A stretch of DNA of 64,000 nt from Xanthomonas fragariae (GCF_900183975.1 NZ_LT853882.1:3961501-4025500); one strand, 5' to 3'; shown: positions 25,512 through 34,797, numbered from the stretch's first letter. Numbers and translations are program-made. Notes: generated from the sequence alone by a model not told the origin.

Positions 25512-25910
25512 TTGGTGCAGACTCTGCGGATGCGCCAAAAAACCTATCCGAGCGACGTGAGCCGGGAGCGTTTCGAACACATCCTCCCGATCCTGGAACA
25601 AGCGCGCAAGCGCACCAAGCCACGCCGAGTGGATATGTATGAGGTGTGGTGCGCAGTGTTGTACGTGCTGCGAACCGGTTGCCAATGGCGAGCGCTACCC
25701 AGCGACTTTCCGAAGTGGCGGACCGTGCACGCGTACTTTGCCAAGTGGAGCGAGTGCGACGATGAAGGAGTGAGCCTGCTGGAGCGGGCGCTCAAAAAAT
25801 CAGGTTGGCGTGGCCCGCCAGAAACAGGAGCGCAACATCTTCAGCAGGTTCTTGATCGTGGACGCGCAGAGCGTCAAGAACACGGACACAGCCGGGCAAA
25901 AGGAATATGA
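25512..25910 (+). CDS. IS427-like transposase, N-terminal frame (OrfA)
   Basis: 132 residues encoding the N-terminal DUF4096-type domain (RKRTKPRRVDMYEVWCAVLY, WRALPSDFPKWRTVHAYF). The useful part ends near the A6 run at 25794-25799. A +1 (or -2) shift there enters the downstream catalytic frame, so the two frames together give one transposase. Unshifted translation adds an unrelated tail. Confidence 0.85.
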   Translation: MVQTLRMRQKTYPSDVSRERFEHILPILEQARKRTKPRRVDMYEVWCAVLYVLRTGCQWRALPSDFPKWRTVHAYFAKWSECDDEGVSLLERALKKSGWRGPPETGAQHLQQVLDRGRAERQEHGHSRAKGI

Positions 25911-26328
25911 CGCGGGCAAAAAGGTGTCGGGCATCAAGCGGCATATCGCTGTTGATACCCAGGGGTTGCCCCATGCCATCGCGGTGACGACGGCGGAGGT
26001 GACCGACCGCAAAGGTGCGCTGCGGGCGCTGGAGCGCTGTCAGTCAAACTTGACGCATGTACAAAGCCTGCTGTGCGACAGTGGTTACACCGGAGTACCG
26101 TTTGCCGAAGGCGTGCGAGAGATTCTAGGCGAGCAGCTCACGGTGCAGATTGCCAAGCGCAGCGAACTGCACACCTTCAAGGTCATGCCCAAGCGCTGGA
26201 TCGTCGAGCGCAGTTTTGCCTGGCTGGAGAAAAACCGAAGGCTGTGGAAGAACTGCGAGCGCAAACTCAACACCAGCTTGCAGTTCATCCATCTGGCCTT
26301 CTTGGCGCTTCTACTCAAAAGATCGTGA
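25810..26328 (+). CDS. IS427-like transposase, catalytic frame (OrfB)
   Basis: 172 residues with the DDE residues D in FLIVDAQSVKN, D in LLCDSGYTG and E in IVERSFAWLEKN. It is probably made as a frameshift fusion with the upstream frame, since the frame is open back through the A6 run. The same region is disabled in copy A by a 2-bp deletion and in copy B by a nested IS. Confidence 0.87.
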   Translation: MARQKQERNIFSRFLIVDAQSVKNTDTAGQKEYDAGKKVSGIKRHIAVDTQGLPHAIAVTTAEVTDRKGALRALERCQSNLTHVQSLLCDSGYTGVPFAEGVREILGEQLTVQIAKRSELHTFKVMPKRWIVERSFAWLEKNRRLWKNCERKLNTSLQFIHLAFLALLLKRS

Positions 26329-26360
26329 ACAGGCCCTTAGTCTGTTTCGCTGGCACATTG

Positions 26361-26626
26361 CTACTGAGCGCGTTCGCTCAAGGGCTGGAGTTGCTTGTCG
26401 CTAATGGCTTCCTCGGCATTGCATTCAGGGCAGCTGATGATAGATTCGCAGCCCGGCGGAGTGATCACGGCGGTTCCGCTAGCGCGCGCGGTCCATCTGT
26501 CACCGCACTCCAGGCATTCCGCCTCCAGTGAATGCACACCGACCCACTAAGGCGACCTTTTGTGAGCTCCGATGTGCTGAATTTTCCTGCCAAGCTATGG
26601 ATCTTGAACTTCTGGGTCTGCGACAT
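26361..26626 (-). pseudogene. Frameshifted small zinc-ribbon-like protein
   Basis: The start codon at 26626, behind a AAGGAG ribosome site, gives MSQTQKFKIHSLAGKFS. After about 25 codons the coding signal passes to another frame reading HSLEAECLECGDRW...IISCPECNAEEAIS, with two Cys-x2-Cys pairs typical of a small zinc ribbon, and stops at 26361. One indel near 26530-26550 explains this. IS copy C inserted 25 bp beyond the stop. The gene lies 28 bp downstream of another broken small gene on the same strand. Confidence 0.5.
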
Positions 26627-26653
26627 GAGTCAGCTCCTTAACGTTTGTGATGA

Positions 26654-26985
26654 TCACCATACGGCAGTTGGCTTACTAAGAACCGATTGAAGTCCGGCTG
26701 AGCGGAAGTTCCCCCACTGCCCGGAAACTCTCACAGCACAAGGGGGCTTGCATCCGGGTGCCGGCACCATCTCAGCGACACCGTCGCTTAACGCTTCTGT
26801 TGAACAGGCGCACTGATGCGCGTTGGGTTGCGCTTCTTCCTTCGGGTAATTTGATCGCGCATAAGCGCGCGGATTCCCTTTCCGTCGGGCTAGTGCTTCT
26901 CTGGAGGCGGGGGGGCAGATAGCGCTGCATATGAGAACGCCAGCGCGACCGCTGTCAGTTGCACGATTTGCACGACGCGCTGCAT
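26654..26985 (-). pseudogene. Frameshifted small secreted protein
   Basis: The frame from ATG 26985 starts like a signal peptide (VQIVQLTAVALAFSYAALSA), then reaches a C7 run and a stop a few codons later. The adjacent frame continues REALARRKGNPRAYARSNYP to a Cys-containing end at 26654 (CACSTEALSD, PGCKPPCAVRV). A single-base change in the C7 run explains both. No family is recognised. It is upstream of, and probably co-transcribed with, the zinc-ribbon remnant. Confidence 0.4.
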
Positions 26986-27379
26986 GACCGACACGTGGCA
27001 ACGAGCGGTGAGCGCATCGTCACCAGGGCATGCCGCCGCAACGAAAAGGCTGTCCGCCGCCAGAGCTATTGCTTAAGCCGTATCACCGGTATGTTCCGGG
27101 CGATGTCGGGAATGTCCCGATGTCCTCGCTTCTGACCGCGCGCCATGCTGAATAAGTCGGACACGGTGCCCAATCGTGTGATGCTTGAGTCCCGTTGCTG
27201 GCATCAAGGAAGATGGACGCGTCGCCGCCACCCTAGAAGCGGCATCCCCCGCGTGACGCCCTTTCAGGCACCGCCGTGACCGGATTCCTTGTTCTCCCTG
27301 CGTGGCGACCACGCCTGCCTGCGCCGTCCGCGCTGCCGAGCAGTTGGGCGTCCAAGTATAGCGATAGGACCGCAGCGAC
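26986..27379. other. Decayed or non-coding stretch
   Basis: Several overlapping frames exist but none has consistent coding character. Minus-strand fragments (RSATQIIFLMKSLRSYRYTW) may be the far end of the degraded gene to the right. No repeat or RNA gene was seen. Confidence 0.35.
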
Positions 27380-28015
27380 TTCATCAGGAAAATGATCTGG
27401 GTGGCCGAGCGCGCCTCCACGCGCATGACCGGGATGCGGAAACCAACGCATCGTGGAACGGTGGCAGCAAAAAGTCCTCGACCTCGTCAGTCATGGTGAT
27501 GCCCACCGCCAAGTTGGCGTCGGGGGGCAATCTGCAAAAACTCGCGCAACAACGCCACCGTGGCATCGAGCATCTGCGGATCGCGCGCTGGTCAGCACGA
27601 TCACGCTCAACGCGCCGGCGCAGTCGCGCGCGTTGAACGACAGCGCGGCCGCATTGATGTCGGTGCTGCCCACGGCGTCCAGCGTCAGCGGCTTGTCGAC
27701 ACGCATGCGGATCAGCATCAACTGCCCGCCGCGGGTGCTGATGGTGGCGTAATCGGCTTCGCTCAAGCCGGCTTCGCGCGCCAGGGTATGCCCAAGGTCA
27801 GGAACGAATTGGCCATTGCCGCGAGCCGACGACCGTCGACATCCGGGCTGGATTGCTCGGTGATGGCGCGACCGTCGGCGGTGGACAGCATCAACAAGCG
27901 AGTGCCCGGCTCACGCGCGATGGTCTGCTCGAACTCGCGTCGATGCGTTGCAGGTCGTACTGATGCGACGCCTGCACGACTTCGCCCACGGCAGCTTTGA
28001 CGACCTAGCTATCAT
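27380..28015 (-). pseudogene. Roadblock/LC7-domain protein, multiply frameshifted, plus a second remnant
   Basis: On the minus strand, successive frames read VVKAAVGEVVQASHQYDLQR, EFEQTIAREPGTRLLMLSTA, DGRRLAAMANSFLTLG, then REAGLSEADYATISTRGGQL, TLDAVGSTDINAAALSF and DPQMLDATVALLREFLQIAP. The order and content fit a roadblock/LC7 (MglB-like) regulator of small GTPases of about 150 residues. At least three frameshifts separate the pieces. Downstream, MTDEVEDFLLPPFHDALV begins another degraded frame that I do not recognise. Confidence 0.5.
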
Positions 28016-28346
28016 TGTAATGCATAAATCTTCCCTGTGTGAAACGACCTGCGCGATAAAAAGAACCTGTCGGTGAAGCAGTTTCCGCGCTGGCCGGCGC
28101 ACCATGCCATGGGCACATTCACCCAGCGCTGCATCGGCCTCAGCGTCTTCACCGTGCGGTCAGGCAAGCACGGTAGCTAACGCGGCCGGCGCCAGAAACT
28201 GGCTTATCGCGTCACTTTTGACGACCATCCGGTGCAGCTGCAACACCCGATCCCGTGACGCAAGCAGCGTGCCGTGCTGCGCTGCCGCGCGTCACTGCGT
28301 GAGCGCGCCACTAGACTGCACGGCTTTATCGATGCTGGAGCGATGC
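28016..28346. other. Upstream region of arginase, no gene supported
   Basis: Open frames here are extensions of the arginase frame or antisense shadows with poor composition. No repeat was found. Any arginase promoter should be within the last 100 bp, but I cannot place one with confidence. Confidence 0.4.
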
Positions 28347-29270
28347 ATGGCGACGCAGGACATGCCGGTTTCCCTCATTGGCGTCCCCACCGACATCGGC
28401 GCCGGCCATCGCGGTGCGCGGATGGGGCCAGAAGCGCTGCGCATCGCCGGTCTGCAGGAGGCCTTGATCGGGCGCGGCGTGGAGGTGTGCGACCTGGGCA
28501 ACCTGAATGGTCCGCGTAATCCGTGGCAGGCCCCACAGGCCGGCTACCGGCATCTGGATGAAGTAGTGGCCTGGAACCAGGCGCTGATGGACGCCAGCTA
28601 TGCCGAACTGCGCGCCGGACGCATGCCGATCATGCTCGGCGGCGACCATTGCCTTGGGATCGGCTCCATCACCGCGGTGGCGAAATATTGCCGCGAGCAA
28701 GGGCGACCACTGCGGGTGCTGTGGCTAGATGCTCATTCAGACTTCAACACCAGCCAGGTCACCCCGTCCGGCAACGTGCACGGCATGCCGGTGGCCTGCC
28801 TGTGCGGGCTGGGGCCGGACGCGCTGACCCAGCTTGGCGGCAGTGCGCCGGCGCTGTTGCCCGAGCAGGTGCGGCAGATCGGCATCCGCTCGGTTGACCC
28901 GGACGAGAAGCGCTTGATCAAGCAGCACCGCATCGACGTCTACGACATGCGCTACATCGACGAAGCCGGCATGAAGCGCACTATGGAAGCTGCGCTGCAC
29001 GGCATGAGCGAAGACACCCATCTGCATGTGAGCTTCGATGTCGACTTCCTTGATCCCAGCATCGCGCCGGGTGTGGGCACCACTGTGCCCGGTGGCCCCA
29101 ACTACCGCGAGGCGCAGTTGGTGATGGAAATGATTGCCGACACCGGGCGTATGGGGTCGCTGGATATCGTCGAGCTCAATCCGGTGCTGGACAACCGCAA
29201 CGCGACCGCCGAACTGGCGGTGGATCTGGTCGAGAGTCTGTTCGGCAAGTCGACGCTGATGCGAGATTGA
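28347..29270 (+). CDS. rocF: Arginase
   Basis: 307 residues of the ureohydrolase family. The binuclear manganese ligands are visible in GGDHCLGIGS, the D-A-H-S-D cluster of WLDAHSDFNT and the SFDVDFLDPS motif. The substrate-loop GNVHGMPVA is present and fits arginase rather than agmatinase. It hydrolyses L-arginine to ornithine and urea. The start ATG 28347 (MATQDMPVSLIG) is chosen because homologous N-termini begin just before the VSLIGVPTDIG strand. Confidence 0.88.
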   Translation: MATQDMPVSLIGVPTDIGAGHRGARMGPEALRIAGLQEALIGRGVEVCDLGNLNGPRNPWQAPQAGYRHLDEVVAWNQALMDASYAELRAGRMPIMLGGDHCLGIGSITAVAKYCREQGRPLRVLWLDAHSDFNTSQVTPSGNVHGMPVACLCGLGPDALTQLGGSAPALLPEQVRQIGIRSVDPDEKRLIKQHRIDVYDMRYIDEAGMKRTMEAALHGMSEDTHLHVSFDVDFLDPSIAPGVGTTVPGGPNYREAQLVMEMIADTGRMGSLDIVELNPVLDNRNATAELAVDLVESLFGKSTLMRD

Positions 29271-29378
29271 TCGACCGCTGAACGCGGCGGGCCGCGTTCA
29301 CATCAAATCCACGGCCGCGCAGTCAGATTTGGCGCCAAGCACGGTGCATTGGCACCGGCGCATAACAGAGGAAAACCG

Positions 29379-29531
29379 ATGAAGCGACTGCTGACACTGA
29401 TGGTGCTGGGCCTGTTTTCGGCCGGCGTGATGACTGGCTGTAACACCTTTGCTGGCGCCGGCAAGGATATGCAACGCGCGGGCAGCAAGGTCGAAAAGAA
29501 GGCCGATAACTGCAGCGACGGTAAGTGCTGA
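29379..29531 (+). CDS. Entericidin-like small lipoprotein 1
   Basis: 50 residues. The lipoprotein signal peptide ends in MTGC, and the mature part has NTFAGAGKDMQRAGSKVEKKAD, the entericidin A/B pattern. It carries an extra Cys-containing tail (NCSDGKC). A GAGGAAAA ribosome site precedes ATG 29379. Entericidins are small stress-induced membrane lipoproteins. A paralogue follows 79 bp downstream. Confidence 0.8.
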   Translation: MKRLLTLMVLGLFSAGVMTGCNTFAGAGKDMQRAGSKVEKKADNCSDGKC

Positions 29532-29610
29532 TTTCGTGTTTTGTCTGATATTAGTTGTTTGATTTGATTGATCTGCGGCAAGTCGCCGCTTACCCAAGAA
29601 GGAGTCTGTT

Positions 29611-29745
29611 ATGAAGCGTGCAATTGTGCTGCTGGTGCTGTCGGTGTTGTCGGTCGGTATACTGTCGGGTTGCAACACCGTCGCAGGTGCCGGCAAGGAC
29701 GTGAAGGGCGCTGGCGAGAAGGTGGAAGACGCTGCGCGCAAGTGA
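29611..29745 (+). CDS. Entericidin-like small lipoprotein 2
   Basis: 44 residues. The signal peptide VLLVLSVLSVGILSGC ends at the lipidated Cys, and the mature part NTVAGAGKDVKGAGEKVEDAARK is a canonical entericidin sequence. An AAGAAGGAG ribosome site lies just upstream. It is the second of a tandem pair, with a strong intrinsic terminator 18 bp after the stop. Confidence 0.85.
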   Translation: MKRAIVLLVLSVLSVGILSGCNTVAGAGKDVKGAGEKVEDAARK

Positions 29746-29762
29746 TCTAACGCCGCATACAG

Positions 29763-29794
29763 AAAAAAACGGGCCGCAAGGCCCGTTTTTTTGG
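29763..29794 (+). terminator. Intrinsic terminator after entericidin pair
   Basis: The sequence AAAAAAACGGGCCGCAAGGCCCGTTTTTTT has a stem CGGGCC/GGCCCG with a GCAA tetraloop, A7 before and T7 after. It should work in both directions. Confidence 0.93.
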
Positions 29795-30072
29795 CCCGAT
29801 GTTTTCGTAGGGGCGTTGGCGCGTCAAACGCGCGCAGTATGCGCTCCGGCGAAAAGTCGCTGCGCTGCAGCCCAGGCTGGTGGCCTGGGCAAAGCGCGTA
29901 ACGCAGTGTCGGCGCGCCACAGGCCGATTTGCACTCATCCCAACGTGCATAACATGCTCTAACGCGGCCCGTTCTGCGTTGGTTTCGCAAGAACTACGTG
30001 TTCAGCTCGACGCGGCGATGGCAGGCGCACGGAACCGCTAGACTTGCCGGCTGACTCCCTGGCATTACGCAG

Positions 30073-31362
30073 ATGACCACTCGCGTCCTCACCGGCATTA
30101 CCACCTCCGGCACCCCGCATCTGGGCAATTACGTCGGCGCGATTCGCCCGGCCATCCACGCCAGCACGGCTGCCGATGCTGAGAGCTTCTACTTCCTGGC
30201 CGACCTGCACAGCCTGATCAAGGCGCAGGACCCGGCCCGCACGCAGCGCTCGACGCTGGAAATCGCTGCCAGTTGGCTGGCCTGCGGCCTGGACCCGGAA
30301 ACGGTGTGGTTCTATCGCCAGTCCGATGTGCCCGAAACCACCGAGTTGATGTGGCTGCTGACATGCGTGGCCGGCAAGGGCATCCTCAACCGCGCGCATG
30401 CCTACAAGGCGGCGGTGGACAAGAACCGCGCCGACAACGAGGACGACGATGCGGGCGTGACCGCCGGCTTGTTCATGTATCCGGTACTGATGGCAGCGGA
30501 CATCTTGATCTTCAACGCGCACAAGGTGCCGGTGGGACGCGACCAGATCCAGCACATCGAGATGGCGCGCGATTTCGCACAGCGCTTCAACCATGTGTAT
30601 GGCCGAGACTTTTTCACCTTGCCCGAAGCGGTGATCGACGAGCAGGTGTCAACCTTGCCCGGCCTGGACGGCCGCAAGATGAGCAAGAGCTACGGCAATA
30701 CGATTCCGCTGTTCGCACCGCGCGAGCAATTGCGCAAGCTGGTGTTTTCCATCCTCACCGATTCGCGCGCCCCGGGTGAAGCCAAGGACACCCAAGGCTC
30801 GGCGTTGTTCCAGCTGTATCAGGCATTCGCCACGCCGCAGGAAATGGCTGCATTTGCGCAGGTCTTTGCCAGTGGGATCGGTTGGGGCGATGCCAAGCAG
30901 CAGGTGTTCGAACGCATCGATCAGGAGATCGCGCCGCTGCGCACGCGCTATGAAGCGCTGATGGCCGAGCCGGCCAGGATCGAAGCGATTCTGCGTGCCG
31001 GTGGCGCACGTCTGCGCGCGCGCTACGCCACGCCGTTGCTGGCCGAGTTGCGCGATGCGGTGGGCTTGCGCGACCTGTCCAGTCAGGCCGGTACATCTAC
31101 GACCGATGCTGGCGAAAAGATCGCGTCGCCTGCGTTCAAGCAATACCGCGAAAATGATGGGCAGTTCTATTTCAAGTTGAACGATGGCGCCGGCATGTTG
31201 CTGTTGCAGAGCGATGGCTTCGCGTCGCCGCGCGATGCCGGCCAGGTGATTGCGCGGCTGAAACAGGCCGAGCAGGCCAGCGATCTGCAATTGCCGGGTG
31301 TGCATGCGCAGGTGGACGCACGTGTGATTCTTGCGGCCATGCACGCACTGCGCGGGGCGTAA
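30073..31362 (+). CDS. trpS: Tryptophanyl-tRNA synthetase
   Basis: 429 residues, a class I aminoacyl-tRNA synthetase. The HIGH-type motif is PHLGNYVG (residues 15-22), and the KMSKS motif is intact as DGRKMSKSYGN near residue 200. It attaches tryptophan to tRNA-Trp. The protein is longer than the roughly 330-residue E. coli enzyme, with a C-terminal extension after about residue 340 (KIASPAFKQYRENDGQFYFK), a form known in Xanthomonas and some other proteobacteria. No frameshift is visible. Confidence 0.93.
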   Translation: MTTRVLTGITTSGTPHLGNYVGAIRPAIHASTAADAESFYFLADLHSLIKAQDPARTQRSTLEIAASWLACGLDPETVWFYRQSDVPETTELMWLLTCVAGKGILNRAHAYKAAVDKNRADNEDDDAGVTAGLFMYPVLMAADILIFNAHKVPVGRDQIQHIEMARDFAQRFNHVYGRDFFTLPEAVIDEQVSTLPGLDGRKMSKSYGNTIPLFAPREQLRKLVFSILTDSRAPGEAKDTQGSALFQLYQAFATPQEMAAFAQVFASGIGWGDAKQQVFERIDQEIAPLRTRYEALMAEPARIEAILRAGGARLRARYATPLLAELRDAVGLRDLSSQAGTSTTDAGEKIASPAFKQYRENDGQFYFKLNDGAGMLLLQSDGFASPRDAGQVIARLKQAEQASDLQLPGVHAQVDARVILAAMHALRGA

Positions 31363-31905
31363 CCGCAGCGATAGTGTGAGAGGTTGGCTGCTGGCTGCAA
31401 ACAGCCTGAGCGGTGCGCGGCATGTGTGCGGACGCATTGACTACGGCGCACTGCCGCACCTGCCTTTTGCGTGATCGTATTGCAGCGCGCTTCGACAGGT
31501 CTGGCGTGCGAACGCGGCGAGCAGTTGTCAGGCGGCCGTCGACCGTGCGCCGAAAATATTTTGCCGATTGCTACTACCAGCCCTGCGATCGCTGGACCCC
31601 GCGATGGGACGCCAGCAGCCACGCGACCGACACCATGCTGGTCTACGACGTGGGCGTGGCGCTGGCCAACGGCCGGCAGTTGCCGGGCTGGCAGGACAGT
31701 TCGGAGTTTAAGGCCATCTGCGCCCACCTGGCAGCTGCGCAGTAGTTTTGGTAAGCGCTCTAAGAGCCATGCGGGCGGCGCAGTGTTGAATGTGCCGCCC
31801 GCATAGGTGCAATGCAGTGATCCGTTAAGCGCGCAGTCGCGTCCGCTACTGCACTGGCAGGGCTGATTTAGAATCGGCGCTTCTCGCTATTGTCGGCACT
31901 TCCCA
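31363..31905. other. Intergenic with a possible gene remnant
   Basis: The plus strand from about 31590 to 31745 reads TMLVYDVGVALANGRQLPGW and ...FKAICAHLAAAQ before a stop, which has coding character. The upstream part of the same frame does not. This may be the 3' end of a deleted gene, with family not recognised. The rest holds nothing I can name. Confidence 0.3.
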
Positions 31906-32526
31906 ATGTCTTATTCCCACGACGCTGCAGCGCCTGCGCGCAGTGGGCTGGTCGTTCCCGCATTGCTGCTGTTCTATGTGGTGTGGGGCTCGACCTATCT
32001 GGCGATTCGCTTTGCGCTGGAAGGTGGCGTGCAGCCGCTGACTATGGTGTTGGGTGCGCGTCTCATCTTGGCCGGCACGGTGTTGTATGCGGTCCTGCGC
32101 TGGTGTGGTGTGGCCGCGCCAACGCGTGCGCAATCGAAGAACGTGGCGTTAATGGATGTGGGGTTGTTGCTGCTGGGCAACGGCATGGCGGTGCTGGCCG
32201 AGCGCAGTGTGTCGTCCGGCCTGCCCGCCACCGCAGTGGCATCGGTGCCATTGTCGATGGTCTTGCCTGGCGCGTTGCGCGGGCAGTACGCCAGTCGTGG
32301 CGAATGGCTGGGCAGCGTGATCGGCTTCGTGGGCGTGGGCTGGCTCAACGCCGGCAGCAGCTTTACCGCAACGCCGGGCGAATTGGTGTCGTTGCCGATC
32401 GCGCCGATCGGTTGGGCGTTCGGTTGGGTGTGCTCGCGCGGGCGCGATCTGCCATCGCCGTCCATGACCGCGGCCGCTCAGATGCTGAGCGGCGGCGTGC
32501 TGGTGGTCGCCTTCGCCAGGGCGCGG
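31906..32526 (+). pseudogene. EamA-family transporter, truncated and fused to rarD
   Basis: The frame starts MSYSHDAAAPARS and continues as an EamA/DMT exporter: LVVPALLLFYVVWGSTYLAI, a second helix around MVLGARLILAGTVLY, and later MLSGGVLVVAFARARMS. About six of the expected ten helices are present. It has no stop codon of its own and runs in frame straight into the rarD start at 32527. The second EamA repeat is missing, so a deletion has joined the two genes. Confidence 0.65.
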
Positions 32527-33436
32527 ATGAGTGCGGTCTCGCCGATCGAGGCGCGTCGTGGGCTGTTGATCACCGCAGCGGCCTTCGTGGTGTGGGGTAT
32601 GGTGCCGCTGTATTGGCATCTTCTCAAGGCAGTGCCATCGCTGCAGATCATTGCGCACCGTATCGTGTGGAGCGCAGTGCTGGTGGTGGCTTTGTTGCTG
32701 GCGACATCGGGGGTGCGTTGGTGGCGCGAAATTGCAGCACAGCCGGGCGCGCTACGGATGCTGGCCTGCAGCAGCGTGGCGATTGCCTTCAAATTGGGGG
32801 CTGTATATCTGGGCGATCAACGCCGGCCATGCGATCGAGGCCAGCCTGGGTTACTTCATCAATCCGCTGCTGAGCGTGTTGTTGGGCGTGCTGGTGTTGA
32901 AGGAGCGCTTGCGCCACATCCAGTGGGTGGCGGTAATGTTCGCGGCAGCGGGCGTGTTGTGGTTGGCCATCGATGCCGGCGCGCCGCCGTGGATCGCGTT
33001 GGGGCTGGCGTTTACGTTTGGCGCCTATGGCTTGCTGCGCAAGTTGGTGGCGGTGGATCCGGTGGCCGGGCTTGGCGTGGAAAGCGTGTATCTGTTCGTG
33101 CCGGCCCTGCTGCTGGCGGTATGGGGCGAGCAGGGACACGGCGGCGAATTTTTGAATGGCTGGAGCCTGCGCACCGATCTGTTGCTGATCTTCGGCGGGG
33201 TGATAACGGCATTGCCGCTGATCGGGTTTGCATATGGTGTGCGGCGGATCCCACTGTCGCTGGTGGGCAGCCTGCAATACATCGGGCCGAGCCTGCAGTT
33301 GCTGCTAGGCGTGTGGTTTTTCCAGGAGCCATTCGATCAGGGACGTGCGATCGGTTTTGCCGCCATCTGGGTCGGCTTGCTGCTGTTCGTCGGCGACAGC
33401 GTGTTGCGTTCGCGGCAGCCGGTTGTGCTGCGCTGA
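32527..33436 (+). pseudogene. rarD: RarD-type EamA transporter with a +1 frameshift
   Basis: The sequence opens as a normal RarD protein (MSAVSPIEARRGLLITAAAF, GMVPLYWHLLKAVPSLQIIA). At 32791-32793 one extra A (TTCAAATTGGGG where TTCAATTGGGG is expected) breaks the frame. The downstream frame resumes exactly at NWGLYIWAINAGHAIEASLG and runs to a normal end with LVGSLQYIGPSLQLLLGVWF. With the A removed the gene would encode about 302 residues, the usual RarD length. RarD is a predicted permease, historically linked to chloramphenicol resistance. Confidence 0.8.
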
Positions 33437-33495
33437 GGGATTGCTTTGTTTCATCCTGTGTGCGTGCTGCGCGTCAGAACGCGTTTGTTGCGGTA

Positions 33496-34611
33496 TCAGC
33501 CGCGCGGCACCGTCAGTGGGGTTGCTACCGCGAATGTGGAAGCCGGCAGCGACTGCGGCGCGGGGCAGTGGCTCGGGTCCTGTTGCGTCTGCGCCAGCCA
33601 CTGATCGATCGGCCCGCCGAGCAGATCCAGCCGTAGCGGCAGGCTCAGATGATTCTCTCCGGGCAGTTCGACGTAGCGTACGCGCGGGCTGGCCAGCGCC
33701 AGCGCGCGGCCATGCGCAACCGGAATGTGCTGATCGGCATCGCCATGCAACACCAACACACAGCTGCGCGTGTCGGCCAATGCGTGCACGACATCGACGC
33801 GATCCAGATCCAGTTTGAGTTGGGTGTCGGCCGCGGTGATTACTGCATCGATATTCTGGTCGGCATACCGCCAACGCGCATACGCGGCAACCGCCTGCCC
33901 GCGCCAACCATTGGGTCGGCTGGCGAGCAGGTGCGGCACCATGTCGCGAATGCCGCGCCCGGCGTTGGCGAAGGATTCCATCGCCACCACGCCGGCAACG
34001 CGGTCGCCAAGCTTGTCGGCGGTGAACAAGGCGGTGGCGGCGCCATAGGAAATGCCGAACAGATACAGTGGGCCGCGGATTTCGCCGCTTGGTTGCAGTG
34101 CGTCGAGCACAGCGATGACGTCATCGGATTCGCGCGTGCCGTAACCGGACGGACCACCGCCGTAATGACCGTGGTTACGCAGGTCGATGGTGATCACCCG
34201 GTAGCCAGCCTGCGCCAGCTGCAGCGACCACGGCAGCAGCGAGTCGCCGTCCATCATCCAGCCGTGCAATAGCACCACGGTGCCGCGCGGCGCCAACGCC
34301 GCGACGGTGGGCACCTTGAAGCTCAAGTCCACATCCAGCGCATGTGCCGGATCGTTGGGTTGGCCGAGATAGCGATAGCGCATGGCGTACTGGCCGGGAT
34401 CGATCGCACGCCAGAAGATCGGCACCTGATCGCGCGTTACCACGTGCCCGCTGCGGTTGGGCACCGTGGCGATGGTGGCGGCAATGCGCTTTTCGTCCGG
34501 CAACGGCGACACCCCACCGGGCGCAACCAGACGCTCGCTGAGCGAGGTCGAGGGCGAAGAACAGCCGGCAAGCCACAGGCAGGCGCAGGCCAGCAACAAC
34601 AAACGCGTCAT
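33496..34611 (-). CDS. Alpha/beta-hydrolase lipoprotein
   Basis: 371 residues. The lipoprotein signal peptide (LLLLACACLWLAGC) begins at ATG 34611, and an upstream in-frame start would only add a non-signal leader. The hydrolase domain has the oxyanion region VVLLHGWMMDGDS, the nucleophile elbow GISYGAATAL (Ser), the Asp in LVLHGDADQHIPV and the His in ELPGENHLSLP. It is anchored in the envelope. The substrate is unknown, and esterase or peptidase activity is likely. Confidence 0.85.
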   Translation of the reverse strand: MTRLLLLACACLWLAGCSSPSTSLSERLVAPGGVSPLPDEKRIAATIATVPNRSGHVVTRDQVPIFWRAIDPGQYAMRYRYLGQPNDPAHALDVDLSFKVPTVAALAPRGTVVLLHGWMMDGDSLLPWSLQLAQAGYRVITIDLRNHGHYGGGPSGYGTRESDDVIAVLDALQPSGEIRGPLYLFGISYGAATALFTADKLGDRVAGVVAMESFANAGRGIRDMVPHLLASRPNGWRGQAVAAYARWRYADQNIDAVITAADTQLKLDLDRVDVVHALADTRSCVLVLHGDADQHIPVAHGRALALASPRVRYVELPGENHLSLPLRLDLLGGPIDQWLAQTQQDPSHCPAPQSLPASTFAVATPLTVPRG

Positions 34612-34778
34612 GGCGACACATCGATGGATCAAACGGCCCAGCACTCTACGACCTGCCCAATTCATGCAGCTACCGCACTACAGTGACAAAACGATGACAG
34701 CGCCTCATGCGTTCAGCCGCAGCGCGCGTCGGGTGAGCTCTGGCTGTAAGGAATCCCCAATCCCGACGCACGCATCCC

Positions 34779-34797
34779 GGTGGGCCGGCGGCCCACC
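34779..34797. terminator. GC-rich hairpin at the end of the decayed permease gene
   Basis: GGTGGGCCG and GGCCCACC form a near-perfect stem with a minimal loop. It sits against the stop of the permease remnant. There is no clear T-run, so its role as a terminator is uncertain. Confidence 0.4.

Larger units (their letters stand above)
25488..26336 (+). mobile_element. IS427-like IS5-family element, copy C (intact)
   Basis: 849 bp bounded by GAACCTGTTCACGATCTTT and the inverted GGGCCTGTTCACGATCTTT. TTA flanks both sides (25485-25487 and 26337-26339), giving a 3-bp duplication. Two overlapping frames encode the transposase. It is the only one of the three copies of this element with both frames and ends intact. 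Confidence 0.92.

Noticed and set aside
29940..29962. GTGCATAACATGCTCTAA resembles the end of the 855-bp IS
   Set aside because: It has three mismatches in 18 bp, no partner end and no CTAG pair, so there is not enough evidence for a relic.
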